Positions 37,499 through 53,000 of a stretch of 64,000 bases of DNA are shown here, piece by piece. Within the stretch, counting starts at the first letter, position 1, and each line of letters opens with the position of its first letter. The notes under the pieces were generated by a model that made no database searches, was not told the origin of the DNA, and worked only from the letters and a program-made list of their open reading frames with translations. The DNA is from Glandiceps talaboti (taxonomy: Eukaryota > Hemichordata > Enteropneusta > Spengelidae). The stretch is taken from contig NC_135556.1 of assembly GCF_964340395.1 (NCBI RefSeq), forward strand, positions 16,871,142-16,935,141, given 5' to 3'. Position numbers and translations under genes: made by a program.

Positions 37499-40400
37499 CT
37501 GTTAACACAAAACAAAATATCACATTGTTTAAAACCACCTGAAATACTTCTTTGTTTTTTTGAGAACTTTCCAAACTATTTTGTAGGCTACTAGATTTAA
37601 AAAGAAGGTCATGAGTTATTGGCAATACAGTTCATGTCATAAAAGCTTAGCATCTGGGTGTTTGAGGCACACACAATCCTTGTTAAAAAGGCTTAGCATT
37701 TGATGGTTTTCTGCAACAATTTACTAAAACAGAACACATCAAACGATGCATCAGTATGAGGTGACAAATGTTTCAAACACCAACTTCTTGAAACCATCCC
37801 ACTTCCACAATGTTACAATTTTGTGATGTGTTTGAGACCACATAAACTTCAGGTCTGTGGACCCACGTGGACGCATCCTTAGTCTCTTATCACAAGGATT
37901 GTGTGTGTGTCAAACAAGCATTGTGTGTGTCTCAAACACCCAAATGCTAAGCCTTTATGACATGGAGTGTAAATATCATAAAAATAACAAATGAACTTGG
38001 CCTGGTATTCCTTGGCTAAAATAATAATTACATTATGCATAAAACTAAAATAAACAAGTGGGGAAAATACACTGTAATTCAATGTTACCAGACAAACATT
38101 TGACTAATGTGTGAGACGTAAATATTGTGTTAAAATAAACAGAAGAACAGAAAATGTTTAAATCATAGTGGACACTATCACACGGTTATTTCCATACCAA
38201 AGTGTGTAATGAATATCACACATGACTACCTATGTCTTCACTTTTAATGCCATGTGAAAATAATTAAGTTGCATAAAAAAAACAGAGCACTGGAATGATT
38301 CATGCCACTTTAGAATTCAGATCCTGAAAGTATCCACACTATAAACAGAATCTTTATGTATCTATCTAGATGTAACTGTTGGTCATACCTTCATAATCCA
38401 TGACACTGTACATGTAGGAATAGCAGACACACTGGATGAGTCCCGTTGGTTCTCAGAGAGATGTCTACCATCAAAAGTGCAACCTTCTAGCTGTAAACCA
38501 CCGATCTAAAGACATACAACCAAGAAACATGGTATAAATTCGAATCTATAGCCTGTGTGATGTCATTCTTTGTCTCCAGGATTTTGTCTAGTAGTCCACT
38601 GAGACTAATGGGTTCAGATACAAAAACAATAATAATAATGTTTACGTAACTCTACAAGTTACTATAGTTACTTCTGAGTATCCCTTTAATGACACTTATT
38701 TGTATAAAGAGTTTACATGAACCATGCAATCAAAACAAATTATACTTGTCAACAGACTATTTATTTAGGTCAGATTTGGCAAAAAAAAAATTGTTTCTGG
38801 TCAGGACATTTTGTCTAAAGTGGTGCGACGATCCATATTTAAAAAAACAACTTTTATTCTCAACACACCTGTCACTCAATCTACTATTTATGGCAGTTAC
38901 TGTTTTTTTAATTTAGTACTTTAGAGCAAGTATGTATGTGGGGCAGATGTCATTTGCTTGTTCATGACTGGCTCTGCAGTTGTCTTCACTGAAGTAGAGA
39001 GGGTTATTTTTGTGTTTCCCCACAGATCTGCAGACTGCATGGGATGGACAAACACACAAAAAAGACTGACACAAAGGTATTTAAGTGATGCGCATGCTGA
39101 CCAGAAACAATTCCGTTTATTTTTGCCTGGGAGAACACAATATATTGTGAGTGTAGAGAAACAACTATGAGTTTATCAAGCATCATTATCAGAACTAAAA
39201 TAGTTTTAACAGTCTTCCTATGCAACTTTCAATATCTTCCCCCTTTCCGCTGTCTAATATTAGACTAAATTACAACCACACACTTAGCAGCCCTTACAGA
39301 TCATGCATTTGCGTCTATCTAGACAACACTTTACTAGTAGAGGGCTGGGCCTTCCAAATATTCTTTATACTGTGGATGTAATGTTTGGCTGTTTGAGGCA
39401 CATTTAGTCTGCACATTTGAGGTACATTTAGTCTCCATATTTGACGCACATTTCGTCTATATATTTGAGGTACATTGCATCTGCATATTTGAGGCACATT
39501 TCGTCTGAATATTTGACGCACATTGCATCTGCATATTTGAGGCACATTTCGTCTGTATATTTGACGCACATTGCATCTGCATATTTGAGGCACATTTCGT
39601 CTGTATATTTGAGGTACATAAGGTTTTATATCTGACAAAACAGCTTGGATAACATATGTGGTTTGTGTTACCTTGACTTGGTATCTGGCACCAGATATAC
39701 TTCCTTGCCATGTACACGCAAATTTCAAATTATCCATTGAAGTTTGGGTTTCCCTGCAACAGGAGAGAGGAACAACATAGGCAGTATTAACATAAGGTTA
39801 GGGGTTAACATGAGGTTAGGGGGGGGCTAACATGAAGTTAGGGGGTTAACATGAGGTTAAGGGGGCTAACAATCTTCATTTGAGTCAATACTGCTTTTTT
39901 TTCATAAACAGGAATTTTTTGGTGTTTAAAATCTATTCCATTTCATTCTTGCATCAGAATTGAATGTAATAGAGTTCTCCCCTGTACCAGAGAAGTACTT
40001 GCTAGTCACTAATATTCATCAAAATCGACATCAAAAGATACGTCCATTGCAAGTCACAATCAAGTCCATAATATTTACGTATCTGATTTGAAGAATATTG
40101 TTGCAGTTATGTATGATGACTGCTTGTTGGTATGACCTGTACCTGTTTTCCAGTACCACCTTATCCTGGGCCGGAAGAACCCCTCATAGAATAGCAAAGT
40201 TATGAAGATATAGATAATGAAGGACGATGAATGCAAAGACACCTACCTGGCTGTTTGTTGTCTGAGTGCATTCAGGAAAGTGTCTGGATGGAACAACTCA
40301 GACAAATCTAAAGTATCTGATAATATAGTTCTATGTTCAGCTTTCTCTACCCAGTTTTGTATAGCCATGGTTCTAGCCACTAGAGCTCTCAGATATTGAA

Positions 40401-41430
40401 TGGGGTCTTCAGGACCGTCCCATCGACTCAGCCATGACATTGGTGTCTGTCAACAAACAATGATACCACATTAGATTTTCATGATGTGCTGGGTTTTTTT
40501 TCATTGTCAAGGAGCCATACTTGATTTACATGTCAAAACTAAATCAACTTCAACTAAAGCTAGTGAGATACTGTTCTAAAATATCAATCAGTACACTAAT
40601 ACATTGGATTAATGGCAACATGCAAACGGACGTGCAAACTTGGCAAAATCAGTATGCACAAATTTACAAGCAAAAATATTCAGATCTCTGTATTCTTTCT
40701 CTCATATTAAAATATAGACAAACTTGTTGATATCATGACCATATTATTCACATTACTTCCTAAATAATATTACACAATTTCATCTTCTGAAAAAAAAAAC
40801 TTTTACAAACTTTTTAAAAAGTCATCTACAATTTTAACAATGTGTTTTGTGCATGACTGTTCAATTGCTCGTTTTGGTACAAACCTTATTTTCAGTTTAC
40901 ATGTAATATATATCCCATACTTGATCTCATCAACTTTTGAATCAACAGATCAAGATTCAGACTTTGTGTTCCAGTTTTGTAGATTACTTACCTCCTGTTT
41001 AAGTAAAGATGTTGCCATACCCTGCACATCAGAGTTTAGAAGCATAGTTCCACGGATGACTTTACTCAAGGCAGCTAATGTAGAGTGTACAAACTGGACT
41101 AGTTTGACTGCATTGTACTTTTCTAGTAATATAAATGATGTAATAGGTCCTTGGGAGACTGATTTATCACTGGGTGCTTCTACTTTCATCTGTATGATCT
41201 GAGATCCCTGTAGTAGAATGTAACATAACAATATTTGTGTTATTGATTTGGGTATAATGCTGATGTATGATATATTTAAAGATTTCACAACTGTGGACAC
41301 AGTCAAAAATTCAAATTTATTTTGACTGAGCCACACAACAGACGTAGACAGATAGTCACAGAGACTTGTATATGGTTAACAGATAGACAGGCAGAGACAG
41401 CTGGATAGACAGACATACAAACAGAAAGAA

Positions 41431-41480
<50 letters not shown>

Positions 41481-41620
41481 GGCTAGGCAGAAATGACAAG
41501 CAGGCAGTCAGCCAACCAGCCAGACAGCCAGAGAGAGATATTATATATATACAAGCCAGACAGCCAGAGAGATATTATAAATACAGAGACAGAAAGTCCA
41601 ACAGACAGACAGACTGACAG

Positions 41621-41674
<54 letters not shown>

Positions 41675-41829
41675 TGAGAGATCTTGTATATACCGAGAGA
41701 TAGAAAGTCATACAGACAGACAGAGAGACCAACTGGCAGAGAGATAGAGGCAGACAGCAAGCCAGCCAGAAAGACAAACAGACAGAGATTGATGACCAAC
41801 CAGACAGCCAGCAAGCAAGCAAGCAAGCC

Positions 41830-41873
<44 letters not shown>

Positions 41874-43999
41874 TGATAGGCAACCAGTCAGTCAGCCAGC
41901 CAGCCAGCCAGTCAGATGGAATGAAATTCAAACTTTACCTGGTTGAGCTTCTTCCATAGATTCAGTATAGGACTTAGCTCAGCAGCCCACTTCTCTTTAT
42001 CAAATTTACCCTCTGCTGCATCAGATCTCATCAACACCTTCAACTGGGAGATAACTTGTAAACTGACAGTACGCTGTGCTGATCTCTCAATGTTGGCTGG
42101 TAAACCAAAATATTGGGGTTTGTCTTCCTCAGGTAATGACTCAATCAGATCTACAAAATCCTAATATGTGAATGGAAAGAGATCTTTTTAATCAAATTCT
42201 ATTTCAACATTCTTGGATATGGGGAGATTTTGGGACGACACTGACAGAAATACATGAATCAATTCACATGTTGATATCAACTTGGATATGAGCAATGTTA
42301 CATCAGGACCAGTTTGTGTTCTACATCACACATTATTGAAGTAAATGATGACAGTGTCATTTTGCACAATTTTCTGACATTCTATTGTTACAGTCAGGAA
42401 AACTGTCGGTACTACTCACCCTGTGATGGCTACTGCCAGGAAGTGTGATATTGGACACCAATTTTTTACCACGTCCACGGGATCCGCTACCACTTAGTAC
42501 ATCATCATTGAAATATTGCTCTAAGTAGGATTTCAACACTCTCACATCAAAAACATTATCAACTCTTCCACCATAGATGGCGCTCTCATATAAACCATGT
42601 ACAAACTTCCAAGGATCTTCCTTGCCTGTTGAGTATAACAGTGAGAACAATTTCAATGGCAGTCTAGGTAAAAGATGATAATTAGTAGATCTGGTCTAAA
42701 CTGGAGGATCAAATACTTGCTATATGACTATGAGGCCAACGTATAGGTTTCTATAGGCCAGCCTATAGGTTTCTATAGGCCAGCCTATAGGTTTCTAGAG
42801 GCCAGCCTATAGGTTTCTATAGGCCAGCCTATAGGTTTCTATAGGCCAACATATAGGTTTCTATAGGCCAGCCTATAGGTTTCTATAGGCCAGCCTATAG
42901 GTTTCTATAGGCCAACCTATAGGTTTCTATATGCCAGCCTATAGGTTTCTATAGGCCAACCTTCCAGCCTATAGATCTCTGTAAGCCAGCCTATAGATGC
43001 CGATAATGATAAACTTCACCTTGCAAATTCCTTTCTGATAATTGTAAATCACAATACATCTATTCAGTAGCCACAGGTAGTGTGTTGTTATATTTTGTCT
43101 ATGTATTTACTATACCATGCTTCCATAAAATTTTGTAAAGTGATAAAAGAGTATTATTATTTCTCCCAGGTAAGACATTCCAGTGTCTACAATCACAACA
43201 AACTTACCCAGAGTTCTTCCCAATCTATCGATGATATCAGCTCCAGCACGTAGATCAGAGGTGGCAAATTCATAGAATTTAGTCCAACCCTGTGGGATAT
43301 AGTTTCTTCTTTCTTGTAGGACAGCATGAAACCATGCCAACGCAAACAATGCCTGTGATCTGACTGCATTGTTACCCTTGGCAACAAATTCGGGTGACCA
43401 TGATTCATAGGTTCTAAGTAAATTCTTCTTGACTCCAGGAGGTGCCTACAAATCAAAACATAATTTATATCATGAGAACCAGAGAATTATATCATGCACA
43501 AGCCAAGTTGAACATGGTCAAACTGAAAATACAGAATTTATACCCTGGTTGTTCTATTTGTGGCATGATAGTTTTGTCACTATAAGTTGAACAAGGCCCC
43601 TTATGTTATTCATACTTTCCTCGGCCGAACTAAGAAAAATAGAGGAATAATATATAGTACCTGATCAGATAATGCACAACAGTGACAATATGATAACAAA
43701 TGATAAGACAGCATACCTCATAGGTGACCTTCAAACTTGACTGTAGTAGTATGGTAGGGAACTTGGGATGAACTTCTGCTGTTAACCATAGACGGAATTC
43801 TTCATGTGGTTCCAATGAATTTAATTCCTGAAATATAACAAATCACAGACTTTGTCAATGTTGTTTTCTTTTGGATGGTCAATTTTATATGAGTTGGTTT
43901 TATAAATAAAAATAGACAGACAAGGTTACACATTGGGTCAAAGATCAAAATAGAAACAGACAGACAAACAGAGTGAGAGAGAATCTGAGATAGAGAGGG

Positions 44000-44054
<55 letters not shown>

Positions 44055-47000
44055 GAAGTGAGTGAGTGAGTGAGTGAGTGAGTGAGCGAGCGAGCGAGAG
44101 TGAATAATCTTACCTTTTCTAGAGCTGGTAACCAAGCAGTCACCAAATGTAAATTCTTCAAACATAACCAGTCACCATTGCGGGAACATTCATGCAGTAA
44201 CTGCATGGCAATGTCAGCTTGACCTTGACCCATAGCAACCTGAAGACAAAAGATAACATCATCAGCAAAAAATAACAGACATATACCATGGAATTTGTCA
44301 CCCAAAAATTATTGGCACCCATTTTTTTCGACCAAAAACACCTTCAAAGGGGAAAAACTGAATACAAATGTATATTGGTAGTATAGGAAATGGTTATGCT
44401 TGACAATATACCAACATTAACTTGTCCCCCCCACTCCCCCCAAAAAAAATGTTGACAGATACAGAATGCCTATAAAGTGATAATTTTCCAATGAATTCTA
44501 TACAACACTCAACAATCATTCATCCCTGAATTATGTATAAATGCCATGATTTGCTCTTTTGAGTATTCAATTCTGACTCACAGTGTGCCCTCTAATGATA
44601 ACCAAATTTTGTTGTTGTGAGTCAAAATGAGAAAAACTGGGATTTCTTGTGAGTCACCACATAGTAAGAGATAGGGGACAACAAATTTTGATACGTCCCT
44701 AGAAATCGTGTGCGTCAGTGGTGCATCAAATTGGCTTAGAGGGCACACTGGTCACCACATAGTAAGAGATAGGGGACACCAGATTTTGATGTGTCACTAG
44801 AAATCGTGTGCGTCCGTGGTGCGTCAAATTTGCTTAGAGGGCACACTACTTCTGAGCAGCTTTTCACACTTTACTCCTAAAAATACATTTGATTTGATTG
44901 GTCATCATACCTGGTGATACCGTTCAGGTCCAACCTTCTCACTAGCTAAATCTTGTAACTCCTGTGATGGATCAGCACCTGGTGATATGACTATTAAGAC
45001 AGGTTCAGTGCCAACTGTCTCTTTTAGTAACCGCTTCAAGTTCAAGGTTGGTGGTGACAATTCTTTCATTCCTGTCGATGTAAAAATAATCATGAATTAG
45101 GCTTTATCTGGGATCATAACTGATGTAGTTTTAGTGGGGGACTTTTTTTTTTAATGTTATTAGGTCAATATAGAAAGTCCAAAAACTGGCAACTGTCGCT
45201 TTCAATAATCTCTTCATGTTGAAGGTGGGTGGTGAGTCATGGTGACAATTTTTTTCATTCCTGTCAAAATACTTAAATTATCACCGAGTGCAGGGCTCAA
45301 AGTTAGCAGTTACTGTAGGCCACTACTGCTAAATATCGTATCTCAACTACCAAACTTATAAGGTGTTTGGAAATCATAGAAGATCATCAGTGAAACTATT
45401 CACTATCTGACTACCAAGCATAGATGTTAAATTCAAGCCCTGGGGTTAGGCTATAGCTGTGACCATGGCTGATGCACTATCTCTGTTTTTGTGTGGGTAT
45501 ATTATTAGGTCTTTTGAAAAAGTTTGTTAAAGAATGTGGTTTCTATTTATTTACACGGCTCTAGTAGTGTTACTTTGCTGATTTCAACCTTTTTAAATAC
45601 TTTGAGAAAAATATTATGAAAATGGCATGAAACTAAAACTAAAAATATCTCACCAAGTGCTCTAGATGCAAACAAAGTCATTGCACTTTGAAGTCTGTCT
45701 GGACGGATTGCTTGTACAACCAAAACCTGTAACAACATAGAAGAAGCAAAGGAAATTAATATTCTTCAAAGGCGATTTTTATTTTACTGTATGTCAAAAT
45801 TCAAAGCTATATGAAAATAATCGATCTGAATGAAATTTGACATCTTCCATCTTCTAAGACAGAATGATATATTATTAAGGTGTACTATTTGACTCTCTAG
45901 CATAAGGTAAAATGTTATTGCAGGTACTGAGAATAAGTCAACCTTCTTGTTCTATTTTGACTCTCTAGCATGAGGTAAAATGGTGAACAGTTACTGAGAT
46001 TTGTGGATTCTGCAGTTGTCAATTTAGTCCAACTAAAAGTGGAGGGCGTCTGATCCTATGGTAAGACTAGATGATAGAGGGCGCACTTACCTGTTGGAAT
46101 TGTGAAACCTTCTTCAACAATGGAGATGGGAAATCTTGTTCACAATGAGAACTTCTAGAGAACGATAACCACATATCACTATCTTCCAGGCACAGTGTTT
46201 GATAGAAATTGGGGAATGTGCTCTGATAAAAAAGAAAATGCAATTTAAAATTGTTAAACATCAAAATTTCACTTCTTGAGCTTACAGAATATTTTAAGAC
46301 CTTCAGTTATCAGATTTTGAAATACAACATCAATATATATTGTGAAATACTAGATAAAACACTTTGATGGTAACAATGGAATACAAGTAGTTCTGATCAT
46401 ACCACTATTTATCTTGTCATACAGACTACACATTAGAGAATGCTATATTACCTTGAGAAGTGAGACAGCAGCATGCCTCTCTTGGTCAATCCAAGATGGT
46501 ATATCTCTGGAATGCTTGCCAGAATCAGTTTTCACATCCGATACTATCAACCCTAGCAATGCTTCCCATTCCTACAAAACAAAACAACGTCATCCATGTT
46601 TAAATTCCACACAGAAATATAAAATCTGATCATTTGAAAGTTAGTGAATGTTTGGACTATATGCACTACTAACATTTGATCTCAAAACAAACATTGTGTA
46701 TCAATGAATTCAATTTTATACATATACTGAAAATGAAAGAAAAATCTTCATCATGTATGACTCTAATATGAGTCAAATGAGATATAGTTTGTTTTGCAGT
46801 TACCAAAGTTGGGCATTCTCAACAAGTCCAAAAAATTCTTCTGATATTGTTTCAGAACACATATTTAAGGAATGGACAGAGTTCTTTAGACACATTTTGT
46901 ATGTACTGTACTGTACTGTACTGTACTGTACTGTACTGTACTGTACTGTACTGTACTGCACTGTACTGTACTGTACTGTACTGTACTGTACTGTACTGTA

Positions 47001-50000
47001 CTGTACTGCACTGCACTGCACTGTACTGCCATGTGATTTTAGCCCTCATTTTTCCATATATGAGATACTTTCTTATGACATATCTTTCCAAAAACAACTG
47101 AAGAGTGGGTAATTGGAATATGGTATATTCATTATATATACTTACATTATCTTCAAACATCTTAGGATGTGTACCATGTACTAGATGCAAAGCAAACATA
47201 AGTCTATCAGCTTTAAAGAGAGATCTACACACATACTCATAGACTAGATTCTGTAGTGAACTAATTAATGTCTTGATTCTCATCTCTGTACTGCTACCTT
47301 CCTGTAGAACAAACCAAATAACACAGTATTATGTTCATGTCTTGCTAACTGAACAAGTACTGGTACATTATATAGGGCATTTAGGGGAGTCAAATCATAT
47401 ATATCTCAATTGTCTTATGCTAAACGTTGCCAGCCATCAATGTGTGATATTAATCTTATGCTAAAAGTAAAGTTACCAGCCATCAATGTGTGATGCCAGT
47501 ATTAAAATCAAGTGATGCAAAACAACATGGAACTGACAAATCTATGTCAGTTGAGGATCAAGAGTTGAACTTAGAAGCACAGATAAGAGGTTGTGTTCAG
47601 CAATAACATATAAGGTATCATTATAGGCATTAAAAGATAATAACGTTATTGACATTGTCATGCTGTACACCACCATGATTAAAGTACATGTATACACTAC
47701 CTGTACCTTCAAATAAATGTTTTGTTATGAAATGAGATGGAAGACACTATACATGTACAACAATGCAAGAGTTTACATACACACAAGCACGCACATGCAT
47801 GCACATACACACACACACACACATATAGACACACAACATAAAAGTATATTATCCTGGTAAATACACATGCCTGCCTCAGTTTCAGCATATTATTGCTTCA
47901 TGGCATGTAAACTATATTTTTTTTGTCAATTTTTAACCTACAGATGAATTGCTATCAGTAACATCAAATTGCTAGTCATAAAAAACTATATCCACTTTTG
48001 TATTAATTATATTTTTGATTTCAATTTATGTTCGTTTTGATAAGTTCAGGTAATTGTGTACTTACTGTTTTGTTCTGTAGTGCTCTCTGGAAGAGTCTTA
48101 AGAAAGCTCCAAGACTAAACCTGTACATGTTATTAAGTTTAGTAAGATCACTAATCACAAAGAACAGAGTACTGCCACTCTCTGCTAGTGGAAGGTATGT
48201 GTTTCTTTCCTGAAATGAAAAGTGACAGAAAAAAAACATGATTTCTGCTCATTCAAAACATTTATGTATGAGTGTGGAAGCTGTAATTTCATACTCAAAT
48301 AGAGTGAAAAGAAGTTAGTTCAAAACGAGAAAAGATTTGGGCCTAAATGTAAGCGTTCTTAAAATCTGTATTTGGACCGTGAGTTTTAAAAGGCTTTGTT
48401 TCAATCCCAGGTCATCGCATTTATTTTCCGCACCAACTTTTTCTATAGCTCTTACCTGATCTAAAGAAGACTGTAGTCGTACCGACTCTGTTAAGGATTC
48501 AGCAATTGTCATACTACTGGCTTTTGTCTTGTTAAGTGATTCTATCAAATCTTTATTGGCCAGAATGTTACCCTCAGCTTGAGCTAGTTCCTAGAAAAAA
48601 ATAAAAAGACACATAAAATTGAACTTCTGCTAACTCCACAGAAATATAAACATAAACATGAAATGTAATATTGTCAACATAATCGATCAGAAGATGTCTT
48701 GAGTTTGTTTTGGTGAATATTTTTATACATTGTTTTTGTCCTTTCAAATTTATACTTTCAAGACCTTTTTGAAACAATCTTTATTTTTTTGAGCTGTCAC
48801 AATATGAATCAGAAAATACAATGATCCATAAGGGACAATATTGGAGATTTTGAATGATGTGCTCATTTGCATATCTGTTGGCATATTAATTCTTACCTCC
48901 AGTAATGACTCTTCAAGCTGAGCTAACTGAATCTTGAGTTCTTCTTCTTGTCTCAGTAACTCTGTCTTTCGTACTTCTAATTCAGGTTTCTCATGTTGGA
49001 TGGTGGTAGCTAAAAGCTGCATCACAGAAAATATGAAAAAAAAGAATGTATCACTATATTGACTTTCTCAGTGCAAAAGGAATCCAATACTTTGGTGTGT
49101 CATATCATAAGGGTTCTATTATGCGTACTAGGTACATACAAATTGTTATTTGCATACTCCTGCTACTTCCTAGCGAGTAAAATTGTAATTTCAGATAAGG
49201 AGAATTCTGATGTCTCTATAAAATTCTTGACTCCTTGGAAAACTGCTGAAGGTAAATCAAATATAGACTAAGTCTTTGTCAGCCATTGTTGATGAGGATA
49301 AGGGTTGTTATCACCTGTCCAGTAAGACCAGCTCTGGTTGTTGTAAAGTTGACTTCTGTTACGATAGAGCCAGCATCTGGTGGTATTTCTGGACTTGGAT
49401 TACGTGTTGTCATAAAGAGTCTGAAATCTTCATTGTAATCGATCACTTTTTCACCGATCTGAACCACAAATCTAGGACCTAATAAAAAAATTCCATCATG
49501 AGTGACAATGTTTTTGACTATTTTTTAAAAATTATTTAGCAACTTGCTAAAGTGTGAAAGTTTTGAATTGAAACAAAACAATTAAAGTTAACACATAAAT
49601 ACATGAAGTAAATTTTTGATTGGAGAATTGTATACATGTAATATCGTAACTTGTAAATGCAGATATTTCAATTTGGAAAGTCGCAATATCTGCACTTGGT
49701 GTGCCAATCTGGTTAGTCCTGTTTTTCCCAACGTGTAGTTTTTAGTGTACAAACAAATACCCTGGTAGAAAGAGGAGGTTTAATTCACTGTATTTCATGT
49801 CTGCTGTACATGTACTTGTTCTTAATGTTCTCATTTGCTTATCTGTCTGGTGACCACTTCCATGACATAACTGCATAGTTTATGAAAATACCTTTATTTT
49901 CCTGGAGTGGCGTTCCCCTTTAAAATTCAGTTATTAATATGAGTTTACCTTGGCTGACTAGATCACCTCTGAGTATAGGGTAAAGTATGGGCTCAATACC

Positions 50001-53000
50001 ATCCATTTCTTGTACTATCAAAGTTTTACCAAACCTTACTGCTAATTCTAATGAAGTGGTGAAGTTGGAATCCTGTAACAAAGCAATATTTCTATTACTA
50101 TACATAGGAGAAAGTCTTACTAACTGAATTAATGTAAACATAACTTTCTCCTCACAAGTGATGTGTTCAGTAGTAAAGAATGCTGTTATCTAGCAAGTGA
50201 AACAATACCCTTAACTTGCTGGACCAGAAATGTTGGTGTCATTCAAGTTATGTGTAAGAAGTCATCTAAGGTTTGAACAGCTGAATGAACTGTTTCAGTG
50301 ATTTACAATATTTTGGGGGGAATATCAACATCGAAACTAAATGTGCCTGCATCCGAAAACTAAAAAACTTCTAGTACTGTTACATAGACTGCTGGAAGAT
50401 TGGCCACTGAGGGCAGTCTTCTCATCCCTTCCGATATAAAGGATGCTATAGACCTTGTGATGTGTTTCAAAGTCTAACTATTACAGTGCATAGGATTATG
50501 TGAGTGAATGAACATTAAAATGTGTTCTTGGAAAGGTTAAAGTTCACATCCTGACCTGTTGGTTGACGACCTCTAGCCTGGATTCTCTGAGATGTGCTTT
50601 CAGCCATTCAGTTGCCCTTGACGATGGATCAATGAGGAACGGTCGTAGCGAACTCTGAAATAGATAAAAGTCTACAATTCATGCATATTCTTTGAAATCA
50701 ATTATTAATAGAGGAACATAAACATATACCGGGTAGATACAGCGGAGTGGAAGACATAAACATTAATTGACAAGTATTAGGTTTATTTGGTGAGGACAAA
50801 ATTAGTTGGAAACAAAAATACTATTTTATAAACTTGTAATAGTTGGATTGTTTTAGGTTTAAAAGTATTTATAATGATAAATAAACATTTACAATTAATA
50901 TCATTTTTAACTATGATGTGGAAGAACTTATTCAAACAACGAATAGGAACACAACTTTATTATTACATTTCATTACCGTAACGGTAAAATGAAAGTTTCT
51001 GGCTAAGACATTTTAAGCAAACTCTACTGAGCTGTCTCCATTGATCAAACTTTTATTGTAACTCTAAAAGCAGCATAGCAGAGTCTGCCTAAAATGGTAT
51101 AGCTACAAATACTTCTTGTGAGGAACAATTTTGAACAGTCACATTCCGTGTCTATTACAGACAAAATCATTTAACCTTACCATCACCTAATATATAATCT
51201 GTATTGGGAATAAATACATGACCACTGAAGGAGCTACTTGTCAAGTTAATGGAAGTGTGTTGAAAGATAAACAAATCAAACTGGCAGGCAGACTGGAGAT
51301 TTAATTAAGCTGTCTATGGTTTTGGTTCATTTCTTGAATGAATGCAGAGACTGACATGATTACAAATTGCCCAATAAGCTGCCACATTCATTTCTTAAAT
51401 GAATGCAGAGACTGACATGATTACAAATTGCCCAATAAGCTGCCACGTTCATTTCTTAAATGAATGCAGAGACTGACATGATTAAAATTGCCCAACAACC
51501 TGCTGTCACATGTACTAAGAATGCATTGCTATAACTTATAAGTCATAGTTTACTAGGCATTATTTGAATCCATCTTTGAGAGTTGCAGTTGTACTAAGAA
51601 AAAAGAGTTGTTCATGTTTGACAAAACTGTCTTGACTTGTCATCATGCCAATAACCATGTTGAATCATGAAACGTTTGTACATATATATGAGTGACAAAT
51701 TTACACTTCTACATTGTAGTTTGTTGACTTAGAAGTCTTTCCTTTTCAAAGTGAAATCAACCGCTTGTCCAATGAACATACTCCATTTACTTTCCTTTTG
51801 GAAATAAAATAATTGTTACCAAATTTTCATTATGCTTCAATAGAATGATGTGAGACATAACATACAATGTGTTTTCAACTATAATCCATAAAGTGCTTAG
51901 TTGTGTGCAGCATGTCAATATTTTCAAAGTTACACAACACAATGCTAAAACATATGGTACAGTTTCATTCAGTCTTCTTCTCAATTTTAAAGGCCAAGTT
52001 TTCAGTCCAAAGTTCTTACATTAGTATTATCTTATCAATCAAGGCTTTGTCAGACAACACTTTTCTCCATCAATTTTAATTCTTATCCAAACTCGGCCTT
52101 TAACTCTTATTATACTATGCACAAGCCAAGTTGAACAAAAAATATGGAATATATACTCTGGTCGTTCTATGTCATGACAACACATGCGTCTGTGTCATGA
52201 CAACGTGTGTCTACGTGACTGATTCTGCTGTTTTCGAAATATGAGTCAAAACATTCAAAATTATCATTACTTTCCCAATTTTTCTTTGATATTACTGGCA
52301 CTGGTATAATTATGTTATTCTCCAATGTTTTTCTTCATTCAGTTGGAATATACACGTGACCCAAGGGCTGTCACTACTTGTCTAGTGGCTCATAGTGACA
52401 AAGGCCCCTTAGGTCACTCGTATTTTCCTTGGTTGAACAAAGAAACATATTGGAGAATAACATCTAAGAATGTCATACTAGTGTAGACACTATCAGGGCA
52501 TGTTTGGCCATCTATGGGTTTGTACTTTGATTCACCAAACTACTAAAAACCACTACATGTACGACCCACAGGATATCAAAGCATATACTGTACATCTGTA
52601 CGTCATACATCAATTCTCACAATGGCATTCTATTGAAGTACAATTAAAATTTCCAATAACAATTACACACAACTACATGTTTGTCTGCCAGCCGGGATTT
52701 CACACACAAAAAAACTTGGTTTTCACTTTACCATAAATATGAGCTATACCAAATGTGTTAGATTATTATAACAAAAGAAAGCTTGCAGTGCACAGTATAA
52801 ACACAGTGAGACACAAGAGATAGAGATAGAGAGAGATGTTACAAATTTGATGAAAGGAGAGAAGGAAGCCCTTTAATGCGCACATCTAGATATGGTCGGA
52901 TCAAGTGATTATCGTCTTACCCCAACTTGAAGATCATTGACCTGCATGTCATGGAATCATCATGTAAAAATGATCACATGCAATGATTTCAATCCATTGT

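Noticed and set aside
39315-39737. 140-codon minus-strand frame with repeating RNVPQICRC units
   Set aside because: It is a read-through of the 24-bp minisatellite. Only its first part (39672-39753) belongs to a real dynein exon in that frame context.
41493-41960. Long frames with TDRQTDRQ or SVCLSVCL repeats
   Set aside because: They come from (CAGA)n microsatellites read in different frames and strands.
46753-47283. Frames with [10 protein letters not shown] or QYSTVQYST repeats
   Set aside because: They come from the (ACTGT)n microsatellite. The true coding part is the dynein exon at 47146-47301.
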